Source: Opitutus sp. GAS368 (GTDB lineage Bacteria > Verrucomicrobiota > Verrucomicrobiae > Opitutales > UBA953). Taken from it: a DNA stretch of 7,891 nucleotides. Of this stretch, positions 6,328 through 7,891 are shown one piece after another (within the stretch, counting starts at the first letter, position 1; each line of letters starts with the position of its first letter). Made by a program: the position numbers and the translations under genes. Below the pieces are notes generated by a model, which ran no database searches, was not told where the DNA came from, and saw only the letters and a program-made list of their open reading frames with translations. The stretch lies in the NCBI GenBank assembly GCA_943332745.1, contig CALQQQ010000047.1, positions 1 through 7,891 of the forward strand, written 5' to 3'.

Positions 6328-6419
6328 GGAAAATCGGGGTGGATTGCGGGGAAAGATATCTTACCCCCACCCCTCGCAGGTTGAACAGTCAAAAACCGCC
6401 TTTTTCTCCACCCAACCGC
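6328..6419 (-). promoter_or_regulatory. Leader and possible promoter region of the pseudopilin operon
   Basis: These 92 bp separate the antiporter stop codon from the first prepilin gene. On the minus strand there is a TAAGAT hexamer (6363-6358) that could be a -10, with a poor TTCAAC (6385-6380) 16 bp upstream. A better TTGACT (6392-6387) is 23 bp away, which is too far. The spacer contains a G-rich GAGGGGTGGGGG run, and AAGATATCTT (6353-6362) is a perfect 10-bp palindrome overlapping the -10 candidate. No convincing intrinsic terminator for the antiporter gene is seen, so read-through from it is possible. Confidence 0.3.
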
Positions 6420-7796
6420 TCACTTGAGCCAAATAAAGCAACCAAGGGCCAAAGCCGTGGGAGTCAACGCCCAGAGGAATAGCCGCCACGCCGAAACCCC
6501 TTCAGGGAACCATGGCGAAAGAATGGACTGACCAGCCGGATTCGGGGCGTTGGCGATAACGGTAAGACCACCCCCCGCCAAGGCCCCAGCCACCACGGCA
6601 TGCCGCAAGGCCTCCGCCGCTGGGCCAGCCGCCGAGAAAGCCGGCACCTGTGAGGCGAGATAGGTCACTGCGGCGTTGTCATTAAACGCCGTCAGGAAAG
6701 TCGCCGTGGCCAGCAACGCCCCCTCCCCCATCCTACTGAGTACCGGTGAAATCCACCATCCTTGGACGCCGCCGAGCACGACGAGACCGGCCAAGAAGAA
6801 GCCGACGAGCGCCGGCCCGCGCAAGCCCGGCGCGGGCTGCCAGCGGGAGGTCGCCGTGGTGAACGCCAGGAAGACGAGGAACCCACCCAACATGAGGACG
6901 GGCCGATGCTCGGCCAGCATCAGGACCGTCCACACCATGCAAGCGAGATGAAAGACGACGACCCAGGCGGGCATCGGAGGCCGGTGAGCGTTCTCCTCCG
7001 TTGCTCCCTTGAGTGACGCAAGCTCGCGCCGGAACCAGAATAGATAAGCGAAGTTCGAAAGCAGGATAGAGACGAGCGCGGCGACCCCGAAATGCGCGAA
7101 GACATCCTTCAACCCCCAGCCCCATTTCGCGGCGACCATGACGATCGGCGGAGCGGCGAAATGCGTCAAGGCACCGCCGACAGAGACGTTCACGAACAGG
7201 AGGGCCAAAGTGGCGTAGCGCAGCGGCTCGGAGGGTTTCAGGCTGTAGAACTGGGCCGAAAGTAGCATCGCCCCAATCGTCATGGCCGCCGGTTCGGTAA
7301 TGAGCGATCCGAGCAACGGCGCGAGCGTGAGCACCACGAACCAATGCGCAATCGGCGTGCCGCCGAACAGCCGCCCAACGCGACCGAGTAGGCCAGCCGC
7401 CAAGGCCATCACGGGCTTCGATGCGGCCATGACCATGATGACAAAGACGAAAAGGGGTTCGACGAACTTGGACGGGCCGTCCGCGGCGGTGGCCACGTAT
7501 TCGCCTGTCTCGACGTAACGCGCCGCGAAAGCCCAGCCCTTACCGGGCCAGCAGACCATCAGGATGAAAAGCACGATGGCCCAGAGGCCGAAGACCACCT
7601 CGACTTCACCGAGCAGGTGAAGCGCCGCGCCCTTGATCCCGCCCTGCTTCTCTGCGGTGTGCGCGGCCCGCGCGATCAACGGACACAGAAACGCATGCGC
7701 GACCGCGGCGAAGAAGACCAAGGTGCCAGCCAGCAAGAAAAGGTCCGCCGACATGGAGGCGGCGAGTTCGGACCAGAGGTCTAGCTGGGCGGGCAT
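6420..7796 (-). CDS. Na+/H+ antiporter-like integral membrane protein (ion transporter superfamily)
   Basis: A 458-residue polytopic inner-membrane protein with about 11-13 hydrophobic segments (for example 19-40, 64-83, 111-133, 150-165, 196-224, 233-254, 277-313, 328-346, 393-415, 437-456). It matches the 'putative Na+/H+ antiporter' family seen in Chlamydiae and Verrucomicrobiota, related to NhaD/ArsB-type transporters. Two half-repeats carry the helix-break motifs expected for that fold: LITEPAAMTIGAMLLS (165-180) and TAFNDNAAVTYLASQVP (369-385), followed by the glycine/asparagine-rich GALAGGGLTVIANAPNPAG (404-422). E168 and D372 are candidate ion-binding residues by position. The likely role is Na+ export in exchange for H+, in pH or salt homeostasis; the ion is inferred. 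The start at 7796 is supported by a GAGG ribosome binding site seven bases upstream; Met15 is a possible alternative. It may be co-transcribed with the prepilin genes downstream. Confidence 0.85.
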   Translation of the reverse strand: MPAQLDLWSELAASMSADLFLLAGTLVFFAAVAHAFLCPLIARAAHTAEKQGGIKGAALHLLGEVEVVFGLWAIVLFILMVCWPGKGWAFAARYVETGEYVATAADGPSKFVEPLFVFVIMVMAASKPVMALAAGLLGRVGRLFGGTPIAHWFVVLTLAPLLGSLITEPAAMTIGAMLLSAQFYSLKPSEPLRYATLALLFVNVSVGGALTHFAAPPIVMVAAKWGWGLKDVFAHFGVAALVSILLSNFAYLFWFRRELASLKGATEENAHRPPMPAWVVVFHLACMVWTVLMLAEHRPVLMLGGFLVFLAFTTATSRWQPAPGLRGPALVGFFLAGLVVLGGVQGWWISPVLSRMGEGALLATATFLTAFNDNAAVTYLASQVPAFSAAGPAAEALRHAVVAGALAGGGLTVIANAPNPAGQSILSPWFPEGVSAWRLFLWALTPTALALGCFIWLK

Positions 7797-7803
7797 GCCC
7801 CAA

Positions 7804-7807
7804 CCTC
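7804..7807 (-). promoter_or_regulatory. Ribosome binding site of the antiporter gene
   Basis: On the minus strand GAGG lies 7 nt before the ATG at 7796. It is the clearest Shine-Dalgarno match among the genes in this window and favours the first methionine over Met15. Confidence 0.55.
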
Positions 7808-7845
7808 ACCGCAACGCGGCGGGGTGGGCAATCCTAGCCGAACGG

Positions 7846-7891
7846 CTACTGGGCAGCCGGCACGACGTCGGGACGGGCGCCACCGAGGGCC
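7846..7891 (-). CDS. Possible C-terminal end of an unidentified gene
   Basis: Reading the minus strand from the right edge, one frame gives 14 codons ending ALGGARPDVVPAAQ followed by TAG at 7848-7846. It is too short to identify. It is listed because the open frame, the direction and the 49-bp gap to the antiporter start are compatible with an upstream co-directional gene. The perfect 14-bp palindrome TAGCCGAACGGCTA (7835-7848) overlaps the stop codon but has no T-tract, so it is a poor terminator. Confidence 0.3.
   Translation of the reverse strand, partial: ALGGARPDVVPAAQ

Noticed and set aside
6358..6392. TTGACT and TAAGAT as a sigma70 promoter for the prepilin operon
   Set aside because: The 23-bp spacer is well beyond the usual 16-18 bp.
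6391..6405. AAAAACCGCCTTTTT as a terminator of the antiporter gene
   Set aside because: The only pairing is five A-T pairs around a GC loop, too weak for an intrinsic terminator.

Overview
The window is GC-rich and gene-dense. It reads as a chromosomal segment of a Verrucomicrobiota bacterium, probably near the Opitutae. The evidence is a DUF1080 secreted protein, a Na+/H+ antiporter of a type common in the PVC group, and four coupled prepilin-like genes whose N-termini and order resemble the 'Verru_Chthon cassette' proteins. This taxonomic call is an inference from protein families; there is no rRNA in the window.

Layout from left to right. (1) 1-469, minus strand: the N-terminal 156 codons of a lysine 2,3-aminomutase (kamA), cut by the window edge. 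(2) 621-1358, minus: a secreted DUF1080 (3-keto-disaccharide hydrolase-like) protein. (3) 1359-1621: a divergent intergenic region filled with 6-bp-period G-run/C-run arrays, two of them forming an imperfect inverted repeat. (4) 1622-2590, plus: accA, the carboxyltransferase alpha subunit of acetyl-CoA carboxylase. (5) 2604-2645: a strong bidirectional terminator exactly 13 nt from the stop codons of both convergent genes. (6) 2659-6327, minus: four overlapping prepilin genes in the transcription order GspG-like, GspH-like, GspI-like, GspJ-like, joined by TAATG, ATGA and ATGA stop/start overlaps. (7) 6420-7796, minus: a polytopic Na+/H+ antiporter-like membrane protein. (8) 7846-7891, minus: a possible last 14 codons of another gene.

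How the genes work together. accA and kamA are housekeeping or amino-acid metabolism genes with no visible link to their neighbours. The four prepilin genes are clearly one translational unit. They look like the major and minor pseudopilin set (G-H-I-J order) of a type II secretion or type IV pilus-like machine, with large non-canonical passenger domains and without an adjacent GspK or 'cassette protein A' gene. This is the most unusual part of the window, together with the hexameric G-tract arrays between the DUF1080 gene and accA. No CRISPR array, tRNA, rRNA, transposase or integrase was seen.
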